From Pirellulaceae bacterium (GTDB lineage Bacteria; Planctomycetota; Planctomycetia; Pirellulales; Pirellulaceae): 64,000 nt of DNA. The stretch spans positions 1 through 64,000 of the forward strand of contig BPJU01000010.1 of NCBI GenBank assembly GCA_026004775.1, written 5' to 3'. Position 1 is the stretch's first letter. Every line of letters starts with the position of its first letter. Below the pieces are notes generated by a model that was not told the DNA's origin, did not search any database, and worked only from the letters and a program-made list of their open reading frames with translations. The position numbers and the translations under genes were made by a program. Shown here piece by piece: positions 52,398 to 62,152 of this stretch.

Positions 52398-54887
52398 TCA
52401 CGTATCAGTGTCTGGGTCATCTTCCAGGCGCCACGTATCGGGCGTTGCCGCGGCACCATGTACCAGCACCCGGCGCAGACCGAGGCAAACGGATAGTCCT
52501 CCGCAAACGTATAAGTCTGCCGGCAAAGGTATGCCTTCCTCACGAAGAGACTGCCAAATAGCAGACAGTTCCCGGTACAACGTGGCATGAGCTTTTTCGA
52601 GTGTGAGACCGATCCGCAGGAGTTCCGGGTGCGTATACGGAGAAGCAAGAAGAGCGGATATTTGTGCTGCCGGCGACTGCAACTCCCGGCAAAGCATCTT
52701 CATAGCGACGTGGCCGCCATAAATGAGCTGGCGACATACAATCCGCTCGGGCAGGCAGAGAGTGAGCAGGGACTGGCCGTGTCCCAAATCGAGCAAGGCC
52801 GCCGGCTGTGCCGTTGCGCACGAGTTACCTCGCAGTATTACTTGCATAATCAGGCTGTGAGCAGCGCCCGCATATTGAATCATTATCATCCGGTCCGGAA
52901 AAAGGCTGCGAAGCTGCTCGCCCAGGCATTCAACCGTACGCTTGCGAGTAGCCAATATTGTCACGTGGGAAGAATTATTTCGCCGACTGTCGGTGGTGGA
53001 ATGGAAGGTCCAAAGGATTTCTTCGGCAGGAAATGGCAGCCATGACTTCAATTCGTATAAGATCATGGCTTCCAGGTCCTTGCCACGAGCCGGGAGGCGA
53101 GCGTAGCGAGTCAGGACGGAGTGACCGGGCAGCGAAAAGACAAGTGGTTCTGCGTTCGTACCGGCATCGTCAATGCACTTTTTTACGGGTTCAAGCAAGG
53201 AGTAAATATTTTCAGTACCGTTTATGTGCCAGAAATTATGGGTGTGGGGTGATGGACACGGCCTTTGATCGTAGAGAGTAACCCGGTAACCTTTCTCATC
53301 CGACGCGAGCCGTACCCATTTGACAGACCAGGTCCCCAGGTCGACGCCCCAAGCGGCACCATAACTCGGTGCCCGCCTCCAGGGGATAAACCGGCGACTG
53401 TGCACAGTGTACAGAGCGGGTATTGCTCTTTCCCTTTCCAGGGCCTGCAATGCCAGCCCGATAGATGTTACGAATTGGTGAGTTGCTCCGTTTTCTTGCC
53501 CGGCAGGAGCATCCCATGTGACGTATGGTAGTCGGCTGACGAAACACGCCTGGAAACCAAGAGGAGATTTGGCGACGTCGCGACTCGGTTGAGCTGTCTG
53601 CGATTGGGCGGTACGGAGGGCGGCAACCTTTGCCGCGCGTATTCCGTATTTCTCGGCAATTTTCCGTAACTGGGCCGTTGCGGGATCATTATCGGAGGCA
53701 TGGGAAAGTTCCTGCTCGAGCCACTCCAATTCGTCACACCGGCGACAGAGTTGGTTGAATTCTTCATTGTGTCCTATGTTGGGGATGGCCGACAAAACTC
53801 GATGCGCTTTGCGCCGCTCGCCGCGAGCCAGCAGATCGGATGCCGTACGCAGGAGAATTCGGCTTAACTTCGAGGCGCATGACCGGGCAGCCGAATGACA
53901 GGGGTCTAGCTGCAGAATCCTGTTTACCAACCGGCCGCACAACAGCCACTGCTTTTGCTGGATCGAGTTTCGCAGTTCGCCTTCCAGCTGTACCAATTCG
54001 CGATGACGGCATCGTAGAGCGTCGCGCTTCCGCCGCACATCCTCAGGAATCACGACCTCGGGAATCTGTTCATAGAGCGCCAACTGTTTTCGCCAATCCC
54101 CCGCTTTTTCGCACTGCAACGCCCTCTGTAGCATTTTTTCCGCATGCGCATTGCAAGTCTGCCATTTTTCAAAATGTTCCAGCCAGCAAAGCACGGTCAT
54201 GCGGCCGAATGGCTCTTTCTGCCATTCACGGCACGCTGCCCACTGAAACCATTTCTGAAGAGCGGCCGTGTGCTGCCCTTCCTGCCACAGACGCGCAGCG
54301 GCGTGCTGGTCGGCTTCCCACTGCCGCCGCATCTGTTCTTCGGCGTCGGCAATACGGCCACCACACTCACCACAGTATTCGTCAGTTACCGCCATAAGGG
54401 AGCTACATGACGGGCACAGTTGCCAGAGCAGATTTCCACAACGGCTACAGAATCGCCGTACGGTATTGATTTCCAGACCGCATCGGTTACACATTAAAGT
54501 TCCGTGGGATTCCGGTAGCGTCGTTTCCAATAATAACTGCCGTCGTGTTTCCAGGCGATCCAGGAGAGCGTCTAGAAGCTGGCGTAATTGCGGCGTTTTC
54601 AAGATAAAGGCAGCGGCGAGGCGGTCCAGTTCGTGCGGATCGAGATGGCAAAAATCCCCTGTGTCCAGGTTGCCTTCGGGCAGGCGTAGTTCTGCGAATA
54701 CTGCGGCCACTCGGGCAGCTATACCTGCGGTGTCGCATACCGCACGATCCAGACCGATGCCGGTATACGGTGTCTCTGTCACGGTTTCTTCCAGTCGCTC
54801 GAACCACCGGCGTATTGCCCTCCACAACCGTGCACGGCCCGTATCCTGAGTGACTTCCTCTGTTGTTTCGCTCGCAATATCAGCCAT
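52398..54887 (-). CDS. Double zinc-ribbon / PilM-like ATPase fusion protein
   Basis: An 829-residue protein. Residues 133-175 contain two C4 zinc ribbons (CNRCG, CSRCG, CPSCS, CGECG; Cys 133, 136, 147, 150, 158, 161, 172, 175). Residues 180-420 are helical with TPR-like character (EKAGDWRKQLALYEQIP, RRKAHRVLSAIPN). Residues 512-829 match PilM, the FtsA/actin-like pilus assembly ATPase: WGVDLGTWSVKWVRL (phosphate 1), LFSLPGHSVLTRYARLP-like, LEAMILYELKSWLPFPAEEI, LLDLGHGQSLLTL and VCGGLSVCLGLRR. The ATG at 54887 has GGAG 9 nt upstream. It starts 13 bp after the DUF1573 gene. PilM normally pairs with PilN; none is nearby. A fusion with zinc ribbons is unusual. Confidence 0.75.
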   Translation of the reverse strand: MADIASETTEEVTQDTGRARLWRAIRRWFERLEETVTETPYTGIGLDRAVCDTAGIAARVAAVFAELRLPEGNLDTGDFCHLDPHELDRLAAAFILKTPQLRQLLDALLDRLETRRQLLLETTLPESHGTLMCNRCGLEINTVRRFCSRCGNLLWQLCPSCSSLMAVTDEYCGECGGRIADAEEQMRRQWEADQHAAARLWQEGQHTAALQKWFQWAACREWQKEPFGRMTVLCWLEHFEKWQTCNAHAEKMLQRALQCEKAGDWRKQLALYEQIPEVVIPEDVRRKRDALRCRHRELVQLEGELRNSIQQKQWLLCGRLVNRILQLDPCHSAARSCASKLSRILLRTASDLLARGERRKAHRVLSAIPNIGHNEEFNQLCRRCDELEWLEQELSHASDNDPATAQLRKIAEKYGIRAAKVAALRTAQSQTAQPSRDVAKSPLGFQACFVSRLPYVTWDAPAGQENGATHQFVTSIGLALQALERERAIPALYTVHSRRFIPWRRAPSYGAAWGVDLGTWSVKWVRLASDEKGYRVTLYDQRPCPSPHTHNFWHINGTENIYSLLEPVKKCIDDAGTNAEPLVFSLPGHSVLTRYARLPARGKDLEAMILYELKSWLPFPAEEILWTFHSTTDSRRNNSSHVTILATRKRTVECLGEQLRSLFPDRMIMIQYAGAAHSLIMQVILRGNSCATAQPAALLDLGHGQSLLTLCLPERIVCRQLIYGGHVAMKMLCRELQSPAAQISALLASPYTHPELLRIGLTLEKAHATLYRELSAIWQSLREEGIPLPADLYVCGGLSVCLGLRRVLVHGAAATPDTWRLEDDPDTDT

Positions 54888-54900
54888 CCCCCTTTTCTCC

Positions 54901-56091
54901 TTAGTGCGCTGAAGCTGAGACAACGGCGTACGAAACCGGCAGGTGTAACACGGGTTCGGGGAAACCAGCGGCAGGGCGGATGATTATGTTTTCGGAGTTG
55001 ATGCCGAGATGATTACAGACGGGAGCATCCGGAGGAATTACAATAGAGAGCCGATACAAGCCCGGAGTAGACGTTTTTACCGGCTCAAGTGACACTTGCA
55101 AGACATTGCTATCCGTTTCTGCCAGTACGGCTCCGGCAGGTGCAAGTCGCTCGTCCCGTACACGTAAAGTCAATATACACCGGCGGGATTGGCCTTGGCG
55201 AACAACGCCCAGTGTACACGTACCGGATTCATCCAACGCGGGGCCGATCAGTGAGAGGCGTGCGTGACGCTGGCCGCTGACAGGGAGTTCCCACTGGAAA
55301 CGACTGCCGTCCGCATACTCGGCTTCCAGCCAGAGTGCGGTATTGAACATGCCAGCGGGCAACTCCTCGGTGACCGCTACCACGAACTGCTTCGGAGTGG
55401 TTGCATCGTCCGGGGCGGAGACTTGTTCCGCTTGCAGCCCGGGAACCGGAGCGGCCCAGCGTAATGAAACGATCTGGAAGGGCAGATCCCGTGTGGGGTG
55501 CACATTTATTTTCACCCATCGCCGCTCACCAGGCTGCAGATTGTTCAACACGACTTCTTCAGGATCACAATAGAAAAGCTGGCTCACACGGCCGGTAATC
55601 TCAAAACAGATGGTCTTGTATTGAGGATCGTTGGTAGTAAGCGTAACCGTTTCGTGATATGTGTTACCTGTGTTAGATTGGTTACCTGTATTCCACGCGA
55701 TGGTAAGCTGAGCCACACCTCCAGGTGGGACGACACTAGCGGAAAGCTCGGCTACAGTACAACGGCAGCTTGTCGACTGTTGCGAAAGAATTAGGTTTCC
55801 CGTGCCGTCATTACGAAGTGTAAAGAGGTGCCGGCCGGTAGTGTTTGGCGGCAAATGGCCGAAATCGTGAGAGGTTTCGGCAACAACGAGTTTGGGGGTG
55901 CCGGATGGGCTGAGCCGCGATAGCTGGAAGCGGGGATCCAGCAGCACCTGGTTATCACGGGTAACGATGAACTTCAATTGGGGATACCTGGGATGCTTGT
56001 ACTCGAAGCGCGCCGAGGCGACGAGAACGGCCGTCCCGGCAATAAAAAGACCCGCCACCAGAGCGAATAAGATCCACCAGCGAACCATCAT
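54901..56091 (-). CDS. DUF1573 family membrane-anchored protein
   Basis: About 396 residues with an N-terminal anchor MVRWWILFALVAGLFIAG and a DUF1573 module: TSHDFGHLPPNTTGRHLFTL, then QQSTSCRCTVAELSASVVPP, where the usual CGC is CRC. Further Ig-like beta domains continue to the end (VVLNNLQPGERRWVKINVHP). It should be anchored facing outwards. The start is the ATG at 56091 or 56088; the longer version would need a TTG at 56118. It stands between a DUF1559 gene and the PilM fusion, 13 bp before the latter, and is probably co-translated with it. Confidence 0.78.
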   Translation of the reverse strand: MMVRWWILFALVAGLFIAGTAVLVASARFEYKHPRYPQLKFIVTRDNQVLLDPRFQLSRLSPSGTPKLVVAETSHDFGHLPPNTTGRHLFTLRNDGTGNLILSQQSTSCRCTVAELSASVVPPGGVAQLTIAWNTGNQSNTGNTYHETVTLTTNDPQYKTICFEITGRVSQLFYCDPEEVVLNNLQPGERRWVKINVHPTRDLPFQIVSLRWAAPVPGLQAEQVSAPDDATTPKQFVVAVTEELPAGMFNTALWLEAEYADGSRFQWELPVSGQRHARLSLIGPALDESGTCTLGVVRQGQSRRCILTLRVRDERLAPAGAVLAETDSNVLQVSLEPVKTSTPGLYRLSIVIPPDAPVCNHLGINSENIIIRPAAGFPEPVLHLPVSYAVVSASAH

Positions 56092-56180
56092 GGTAACACC
56101 CACGATAGAAACAGGCAATGTTGTCTTGGTATCAGGTAGATGCGGATTGGAAACGGGGATCGTCTTACAATGGGGAAATG

Positions 56181-56215
56181 CCGGCGATGGTTCGGGAAAA
56201 TCGAACCATCGCCGG
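56181..56215 (-). terminator. Strong hairpin after the DUF1559 gene
   Basis: CCGGCGATGGTTCG (56181-56194) and CGAACCATCGCCGG (56202-56215) form a perfect 14-bp stem with a GGAAAAT loop, 16 bp after the DUF1559 stop. It is followed on the minus strand by CATTTCCCC, so it has only a weak T tail. It may partly separate the DUF1559 gene from the DUF1573-PilM operon. Confidence 0.65.
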
Positions 56216-56230
56216 GCGGGAAGTGATCAG

Positions 56231-57538
56231 CTATTCTTCGAACTTGGAATGTTTTTGCAGGTTTATCAAAAACATTCCCATGAAGATTTCGGTGGGTGGT
56301 AGTTCAACGGTGGAGTCACGGTAGCCTATGACCGCGTAGTCATTTTCCGTGAGTCCGGCAGGCACGGGAAAACCCGGGTTGAGGAATTTGTCACCGTTCC
56401 GATCGGTGAATTCTTTTACGGAGCCGTCGGCCATGAGCACGTTGCAACTGGCGTTCTTGCCACCTCCGTGAACGGCGTACCAATCGCGCGTATCTTGCAA
56501 GTAAGCGCCATTACCACCTGGGCCGGTAGGTGGCGGAACGTTTCTTGCCACTTCGTACGCTACTTGTTGCGAAAGGTCAGCGGTTTGGGGGATGAGCCGC
56601 AGGCGGTTGGCCGAGGCATCCCAATAGGCCGGACCGTCGTTCATCGCTTCGCACAACAGCGACCCTGCTTCAATGAATCTTTTCAGTTCATTGGAAGTGC
56701 TGGCCCACGGGTCAGCGCCACCAGCCGGATCGTTCAGAAGAGTGGGGCCATAGCCGAGCGTCATGGAGAGGATGGCCTCACTGATGTCGCCCGGGGCGGC
56801 GTCACCCAGCAAAGCCACATGGGAACTGACGACCGGGCTGGTTTCCAACACACGCCGTGACAGCGGTCCTTGGGTGGTATCGTGTCCCTTCAACCCCTTT
56901 TTGCCGGGTGTGCCGACCGCTGCGATGCGGACGGGTGTGCCGGCGATGAAGTTGAATCGCGGCACGCTGCGAGCCAGGTGCCAGCCGGCCGCATAGTTGG
57001 TGTTGTAGCCCTGTCCAAGGAGCGCTCGCGAGATCAACGCGGCACGCTCGGGAGTGCTCACATCCGTACCGGCGAATCCTGCGGCCCCTCCGCCGGAAAT
57101 GCCTTGCCACTGTGAGGCTCCACAGATGCCGGTAGTCATCCGTTCCGGAGGAACGCCGTCCTTACCTTCGTTCGTGCTTTTGCCCAGCATATCATTCAGT
57201 TTTTCCGGGCCGCGGAGCGGATTCGAGGGGCACAGCAGCTCGGCGTTGGCCGCCTGGATGTTCACAAGGTCGGCAACCCAGCCCCAGGTGTCCATGCAGC
57301 CGTCGCGCCCGAAATCCCAGGCTCCCGTACAAAAACGTCCCTGTGGATCTTTGTCGGCGAACATCTGCAAACCCAAACCGATCTGTCGCAAATTGTTCTT
57401 ACACGTGGCGTTTCTGGCCGCCTCCCGAGCTCGACTCAAGGCGGGCAGCAACAGCGCCACCAGCAGACCAATGATCGCGATCACCACCAGCAGCTCGACC
57501 AGCGTAAACGCCGCTTTCGAACGCCTGTACTTGTTCAT
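56231..57538 (-). CDS. DUF1559 pseudopilin-like protein
   Basis: A 435-residue member of the planctomycete DUF1559 family. It begins with a type IV prepilin leader: [20 protein letters not shown], with cleavage expected before Phe and the Glu+5 present. The family core follows: [20 protein letters not shown] and [19 protein letters not shown] long middle domain and the typical end [28 protein letters not shown] are present. It is predicted to be inserted by a T2SS/pilus-type machinery and displayed outside. AAGGAGG precedes the ATG. It is one of two intact DUF1559 genes in tandem. Confidence 0.9.
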   Translation of the reverse strand: MNKYRRSKAAFTLVELLVVIAIIGLLVALLLPALSRAREAARNATCKNNLRQIGLGLQMFADKDPQGRFCTGAWDFGRDGCMDTWGWVADLVNIQAANAELLCPSNPLRGPEKLNDMLGKSTNEGKDGVPPERMTTGICGASQWQGISGGGAAGFAGTDVSTPERAALISRALLGQGYNTNYAAGWHLARSVPRFNFIAGTPVRIAAVGTPGKKGLKGHDTTQGPLSRRVLETSPVVSSHVALLGDAAPGDISEAILSMTLGYGPTLLNDPAGGADPWASTSNELKRFIEAGSLLCEAMNDGPAYWDASANRLRLIPQTADLSQQVAYEVARNVPPPTGPGGNGAYLQDTRDWYAVHGGGKNASCNVLMADGSVKEFTDRNGDKFLNPGFPVPAGLTENDYAVIGYRDSTVELPPTEIFMGMFLINLQKHSKFEE

Positions 57539-57709
57539 CCTTCGCCTCCTTCTAACCAGACCTTCAGGTACACACCGCGGGAATGTTTGGAAACCCTGTC
57601 ACCGTACGAACCGCGCCAATCGGGACATTCACATCAGCGACACACCTCCTTTCGCACCAGGTTGACTTTGCACAACGTCCAAACCTTTGTACCGGGGATT
57701 GTTGGCCGG

Positions 57710-58864
57710 TTATGGTTTTGATGCCCGCAAGGAAAACAGACTGAACAAGTCGGCCGCCTCAACTTCGATGCGGTCATCAGCGAACCCTGTGGACGGGCTC
57801 GCCGGGAAGCCGTTGTTGATCAGTCCATCACGGTTGGCATCGAACAGCGGGCGGACGCTTCCGTCAGCGAACAGGATCATGCACACATCGTGGTGAACGG
57901 GTGCGAACGCGCGGTAGTCTTGAAGTGTTTGATGAAGCCACGCGGCATACCATCCGTTTGGGCCTGCTGGGGGCGTACCCGGAGGGAAGCTGGGAACAGC
58001 CAGGGTTGTCACCAGCACCGGACCGCTGGTCATGGACCGAGCCAGTTCGGAGCCAGCCGGATGAGGGCCGATGTTCTGCGGGAGCGTGACGCTGGCGGCT
58101 CGAGCATCACCCAACAGCGGCAGAGTCGACGAAGGCGCCTTTGCGCCGTCCAGTTCATCAAGACGAAGCGGTCCCGAGGTCGAATAGGGTGCCCGCAAGT
58201 CCGGTGCACAACCAGGACGGCTGCTACGCACATTTCCGTAGGCATCCAACAGAGCCCCACCGCGTACCAAGAACCAGCTAGCAGCATAATTGGTGTTGAA
58301 GAACTTCTTGAATATCGCCTCTTCTACAAGCTTCCGCCGCTCCTCGCTACCGGCCGCAAATCCCGATTCCACGATCCGACGGCATGGATTGACGATCAGT
58401 GAGCCGTCCAGGGAGGTCCTGGCGGGAGAGCCGGCCAAGTCGGCACACGAAGCGGGCGCCGACACGTCCGCCGTCAGCAGCGCGTAGTAGGTCTCCGAAA
58501 GCTCGGCCGTATTGGCAGGGCAGAGCATGCGGCCCACCGGTACTTCCGTCTGCACCAGGTCGGCCACCCACCCGATCTCTGTGACACAACCATCCCGCAG
58601 CCAATCAAAGTTGCCGGTACACAATACCCGTTTGCGATCGGCGTGCGCCATAAGCTCCAGGCCAAGCTGGCGCAGGTTATTCTGGCAAGCGGAGCGCCGT
58701 GCTGCGGCTCGGGCCGCGTTGATCGCCGGCATCAACAGGCTCACCAGCAGCCCGATGATCGCGATTACGGTCAATAGCTCGACCAGGGTCAACCCCGCAC
58801 GAGCCACACATCGTCGGCACGATAGTCTTGCTTTGTTCGAAGAACGGCATGCCAATGCAACCAT
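57710..58864 (-). CDS. DUF1559 pseudopilin-like protein
   Basis: A 384-residue DUF1559 protein, paralogous to the downstream one. The prepilin leader [20 protein letters not shown] has an unusually long basic N-terminus (residues 1-24, rich in Arg and Cys). The core is [20 protein letters not shown], followed by [20 protein letters not shown] and VGRMLCPAN, closely parallel to the [20 protein letters not shown] segment of the neighbour. The end [19 protein letters not shown] and the C-terminal [13 protein letters not shown] are preserved. AAGGAG lies 7 nt before the ATG. Confidence 0.9.
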   Translation of the reverse strand: MVALACRSSNKARLSCRRCVARAGLTLVELLTVIAIIGLLVSLLMPAINAARAAARRSACQNNLRQLGLELMAHADRKRVLCTGNFDWLRDGCVTEIGWVADLVQTEVPVGRMLCPANTAELSETYYALLTADVSAPASCADLAGSPARTSLDGSLIVNPCRRIVESGFAAGSEERRKLVEEAIFKKFFNTNYAASWFLVRGGALLDAYGNVRSSRPGCAPDLRAPYSTSGPLRLDELDGAKAPSSTLPLLGDARAASVTLPQNIGPHPAGSELARSMTSGPVLVTTLAVPSFPPGTPPAGPNGWYAAWLHQTLQDYRAFAPVHHDVCMILFADGSVRPLFDANRDGLINNGFPASPSTGFADDRIEVEAADLFSLFSLRASKP

Positions 58865-59142
58865 GCAGATGCTCCTTCAACCAAGGCACCGCCTGTCGGA
58901 TCGCTCCTGGAAGGCAGATCCGGTTGCGATTACGCGGCTGAGTATGAGTCGAGAGTGTGAAGAGATTATGAAACGAGTGAAAAAAATCAGCGATTTTCGG
59001 CTGGGAAAAAAGGGGTGGCCGAAACCAGAGCCGTGACCGGACCGACGAGCCGGACAAGTGCCGGCCGTAGCCCGAATCACGGAAACGGGTCAGGCGGGCC
59101 ACTCACGCAGTGTGGCCATTTCCGAATCTCGGTCGCACTCGG

Positions 59143-61944
59143 CTACTTACGTATGTGGAGGATTGCCGGCCAGGAGGTCTGTTCACCTTCCACGCGAGCC
59201 TTCAAGTGGAACAACCGGGTTTGTTCGGGAACCCATTTGGCCGCCGTAATAAAGAAGCTCCGCTCGTTACTTCCTTCCACGATCAACAAACCGTTCAGAC
59301 CGATGTTATCCACGTAGACGCCGTGAGGCAGATTTCTGCCGGAGTCCTCATTGCCGAACGGTATACGGCCGTCAAAGCCGTGGCGTTCGACGACGACTTT
59401 GGCCGTTATGGTCTGGCCCGGTGCCAGCGTGAATTCATAGGGCCCGCCGTAGGATTCCAGCGATCCGGAGACCTTCTCATCTGCCGGCACGATCCTGACG
59501 AGGATCTTGGGACGGGGCCCGAGTTTGATCGTACCGAACGAGCCATTGACCGCTTTTTCTACTGTGCGGTCGCCGATCTTGGCGCGGGCCGTCAGGCGGA
59601 TCTCTTTGCAAGCCTCGGGGCTGGGTTCCGGGGCATCGGCATTTGCATAGATGACGCCGGCCGCCGTCCACTGTCCCGGCTCGATGATTACCGGCGAAGT
59701 CACGTGCAGCCCCGCCGGCATATTACGTATTTGTACCTCAATAGCGCCGTCGAATCCGTCGCGGCGGTCAGCCAGCAGCGTGAATTCCCAGCCGCTTCCC
59801 CGAGCCACCGTGGGTTGCGATCCCTGGAGCGTCACTTCAAAATCCGGTTGTGAGGGGCGGATCGTCAACTCGTAACGGAAATCTTCGCCTTGGAAACCCC
59901 GCACGTCCCTTATCACCACATGGTAATCCCCGTCGGCCGGAGCGGTAAAATACAGCCGCGAATCGGCTCCCAACTGGCGCAAACTGTCATCGTCGTTTTC
60001 AAAATAGACCGGAAAGACCGGCAGGCCGTTTGGAACGATCGGTTCATGGGGTGCAAGAGGACGCACGATGTAGCAAGGTTCGCCTAGAGCATGAGCGAGC
60101 GCCGGAGTATCGAAATAAGTATGCCGCTTGCCAAAGCCGGGATAAACTTTGAACCCCGAATCCGGCCCTCGTGGATATAACCACAATTTGACGACTTCTC
60201 CGTTGGCATATAGGTACTCATTCAATTCCATTTCTTCCCAATTATACAAGCGAAAGTCATCACTTGTATTGGAATCTTTCCCGCGAAATGTGAAATAGCT
60301 GTTTCGCACGGCTTGCAATAATGTACGTAACACTTTTTCGCCTTGAGAATCTAATACTTCCACGTGGGAGTCCAGGGGCGACTTGTCCCGAGCTGCTCGC
60401 ACTTCTATCACCCATTGCTGCCCGGCTCGAGCACGTATGCGGAAGCAATCCCTGTCCGGTTGCCCGCTCCCACCCGCTCGATAAATAACCCCTCGAATTC
60501 GGGCCGGAAGATCGACAGCCATAGCCTGGGTAATCGAATCGTTGGGTTCGGTTTCGTCGAGAACTGCCATATCGCCGGATGGGGCGGGTGCGGGCGATTG
60601 CAGCACCAGATGTTCAGGAGTGGTCGGCGGCGGATCGGACGAGACGGAGTAGTTTTGCAGCGTTCCGTCATAATACGCAACGAAAAGCTTCGAGCCATCC
60701 GGTGCCAGGGCCAAAGCGGTAATGGACCGGCCGGCTGAATCCCACGCGCTTCGCTCAACCAGTGTGCCTGCATCCCAGACTTTTATCGTTCCATCGTCAG
60801 CGGCGGTGGCCAGAAGGTTACCCGACAGATCCATATCCATGAAAAGGATTGTGCCTTCATGGCCGAAACGCGATTCGATCATCGGATTGATTTCGGCCCG
60901 TTCCCGCGATACAAATCGCCACTGGCGGATCCGGTGATCGCCGCCTGCTGCCCATAGGTAGCGTCCCTGCGGGTCGAAAACCACCGCATACTGTTCACCA
61001 TCCGGCTGGCTGAGCGTATCCAGTCGCGTGCCTGTGGCGACTTGCCATAGCTTCACCGTCTCGTCCGCACTGGCCGTCGCCAATACTTGGCCGTCCGGGC
61101 TGAAGGCGAGTGAATAAACAGGTCCGTTGTGGCCTGTGAACGTGCGCAGCGCTTCTTGAGAGCCCAAGTCCCAAAGTACCGCGGTGCGATCGTAACTGCA
61201 TGTGGCCAACCAGCGGTTGTCCGGGGAAAGAGCAGCGTCGTACAGGGTATCACGATGCCCCACGCAGTTGGCCACACGCTTGCCGGTAGTGACCTCCCAG
61301 ACCACCGCTTCACCGTACAAACCGGCTATTCCGGAGGCGGCTATCAGAAGTTGGCCATCGCGGGAGAATCGCAAACGGGTCACTTTTCCCGGCAGCGACT
61401 TATCGGACCAGAGTGGTTTGGTGGCATCCAGCGCACGCAGCTCGACACAACCGAACCGGCCGAGGGCGATGTGGGTGCCCAGCGGCGAAACAGCCAGGGC
61501 TGTCAGTACCTGCCGGCCTTCGGGTGCAGCCGGCAAGGAAGGTACCGGCAACTTCCGCCAGTCCGGCTGGGCTCCCTGCGGGCCTGCGGCACCTTGTTCA
61601 ATCCATAATCGAAGCAATTCCTGCTGGGTTTCCGAGGGACCCTCGGCTCCATCAGGAGGCATCACCGGTTCGCGTTTGCCGGACACCATCAGCCACAGCC
61701 GGCTGCTTTCCGGCTGTCCGGGCGACAGGGCCGGACCGTGTCTGCCGCCTTTCAGCAGCGACTGATACGACTCGAGTGATAATCCACTTTCCCGGTCCTG
61801 ATCGTTGTGGCAACTGACACAATAAAGTCGGAAGATAGGGGCAATGTCCCGATCGTAATCGACGCGCGGCTTTTCGAGGGCAAGAGCCGTAGCGGCAATG
61901 CCCGACACCGCTAACACCGCACTGAACAGCACTCGTCGATTCAT
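59143..61944 (-). CDS. Planctomycete cytochrome c / WD40 / PPC-domain protein
   Basis: A 933-residue exported protein. The ATG at 61944 (GGGAG 6 nt upstream) gives a signal peptide VLFSAVLAVSGIAATALA. Next comes a planctomycete-type cytochrome c domain, DIAPIFRLYCVSCHNDQDRE, with the CxxCH heme motif and a later distal Met in PVMPPDGAEG. Residues about 130-430 form WD40 repeats (VYSLAFSPDGQVLATASADE, AALSPDNRWLATCSYDRT). Then DETEPNDSITQAMAVDLPAR opens a pre-peptidase (PPC) beta domain, and two or three Ig-like domains follow. Its usual partner, the DUF1549/DUF1553 protein, is encoded directly upstream. The function of this pair is not established. Confidence 0.88.
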   Translation of the reverse strand: MNRRVLFSAVLAVSGIAATALALEKPRVDYDRDIAPIFRLYCVSCHNDQDRESGLSLESYQSLLKGGRHGPALSPGQPESSRLWLMVSGKREPVMPPDGAEGPSETQQELLRLWIEQGAAGPQGAQPDWRKLPVPSLPAAPEGRQVLTALAVSPLGTHIALGRFGCVELRALDATKPLWSDKSLPGKVTRLRFSRDGQLLIAASGIAGLYGEAVVWEVTTGKRVANCVGHRDTLYDAALSPDNRWLATCSYDRTAVLWDLGSQEALRTFTGHNGPVYSLAFSPDGQVLATASADETVKLWQVATGTRLDTLSQPDGEQYAVVFDPQGRYLWAAGGDHRIRQWRFVSRERAEINPMIESRFGHEGTILFMDMDLSGNLLATAADDGTIKVWDAGTLVERSAWDSAGRSITALALAPDGSKLFVAYYDGTLQNYSVSSDPPPTTPEHLVLQSPAPAPSGDMAVLDETEPNDSITQAMAVDLPARIRGVIYRAGGSGQPDRDCFRIRARAGQQWVIEVRAARDKSPLDSHVEVLDSQGEKVLRTLLQAVRNSYFTFRGKDSNTSDDFRLYNWEEMELNEYLYANGEVVKLWLYPRGPDSGFKVYPGFGKRHTYFDTPALAHALGEPCYIVRPLAPHEPIVPNGLPVFPVYFENDDDSLRQLGADSRLYFTAPADGDYHVVIRDVRGFQGEDFRYELTIRPSQPDFEVTLQGSQPTVARGSGWEFTLLADRRDGFDGAIEVQIRNMPAGLHVTSPVIIEPGQWTAAGVIYANADAPEPSPEACKEIRLTARAKIGDRTVEKAVNGSFGTIKLGPRPKILVRIVPADEKVSGSLESYGGPYEFTLAPGQTITAKVVVERHGFDGRIPFGNEDSGRNLPHGVYVDNIGLNGLLIVEGSNERSFFITAAKWVPEQTRLFHLKARVEGEQTSWPAILHIRK

Positions 61945-62152
61945 TTTCTGCTCCCAACTTTTCAAGCCTGCATTGCTTGTGGTTGTTACCCGCCGCCGTC
62001 GCTTGAGGCTGTGTCCAGCGATCGGCGAGTGGGCGGTTTTTGGACCAGTGCATGGTGATCCCTGAAGGCCTGCCAACACCTCAGCCAAAACTGGCCGCGG
62101 CGAGTGGGCAATTTTTCGGCCAACACCTGGTGGTCCTTTAAAATCTTCCGAC

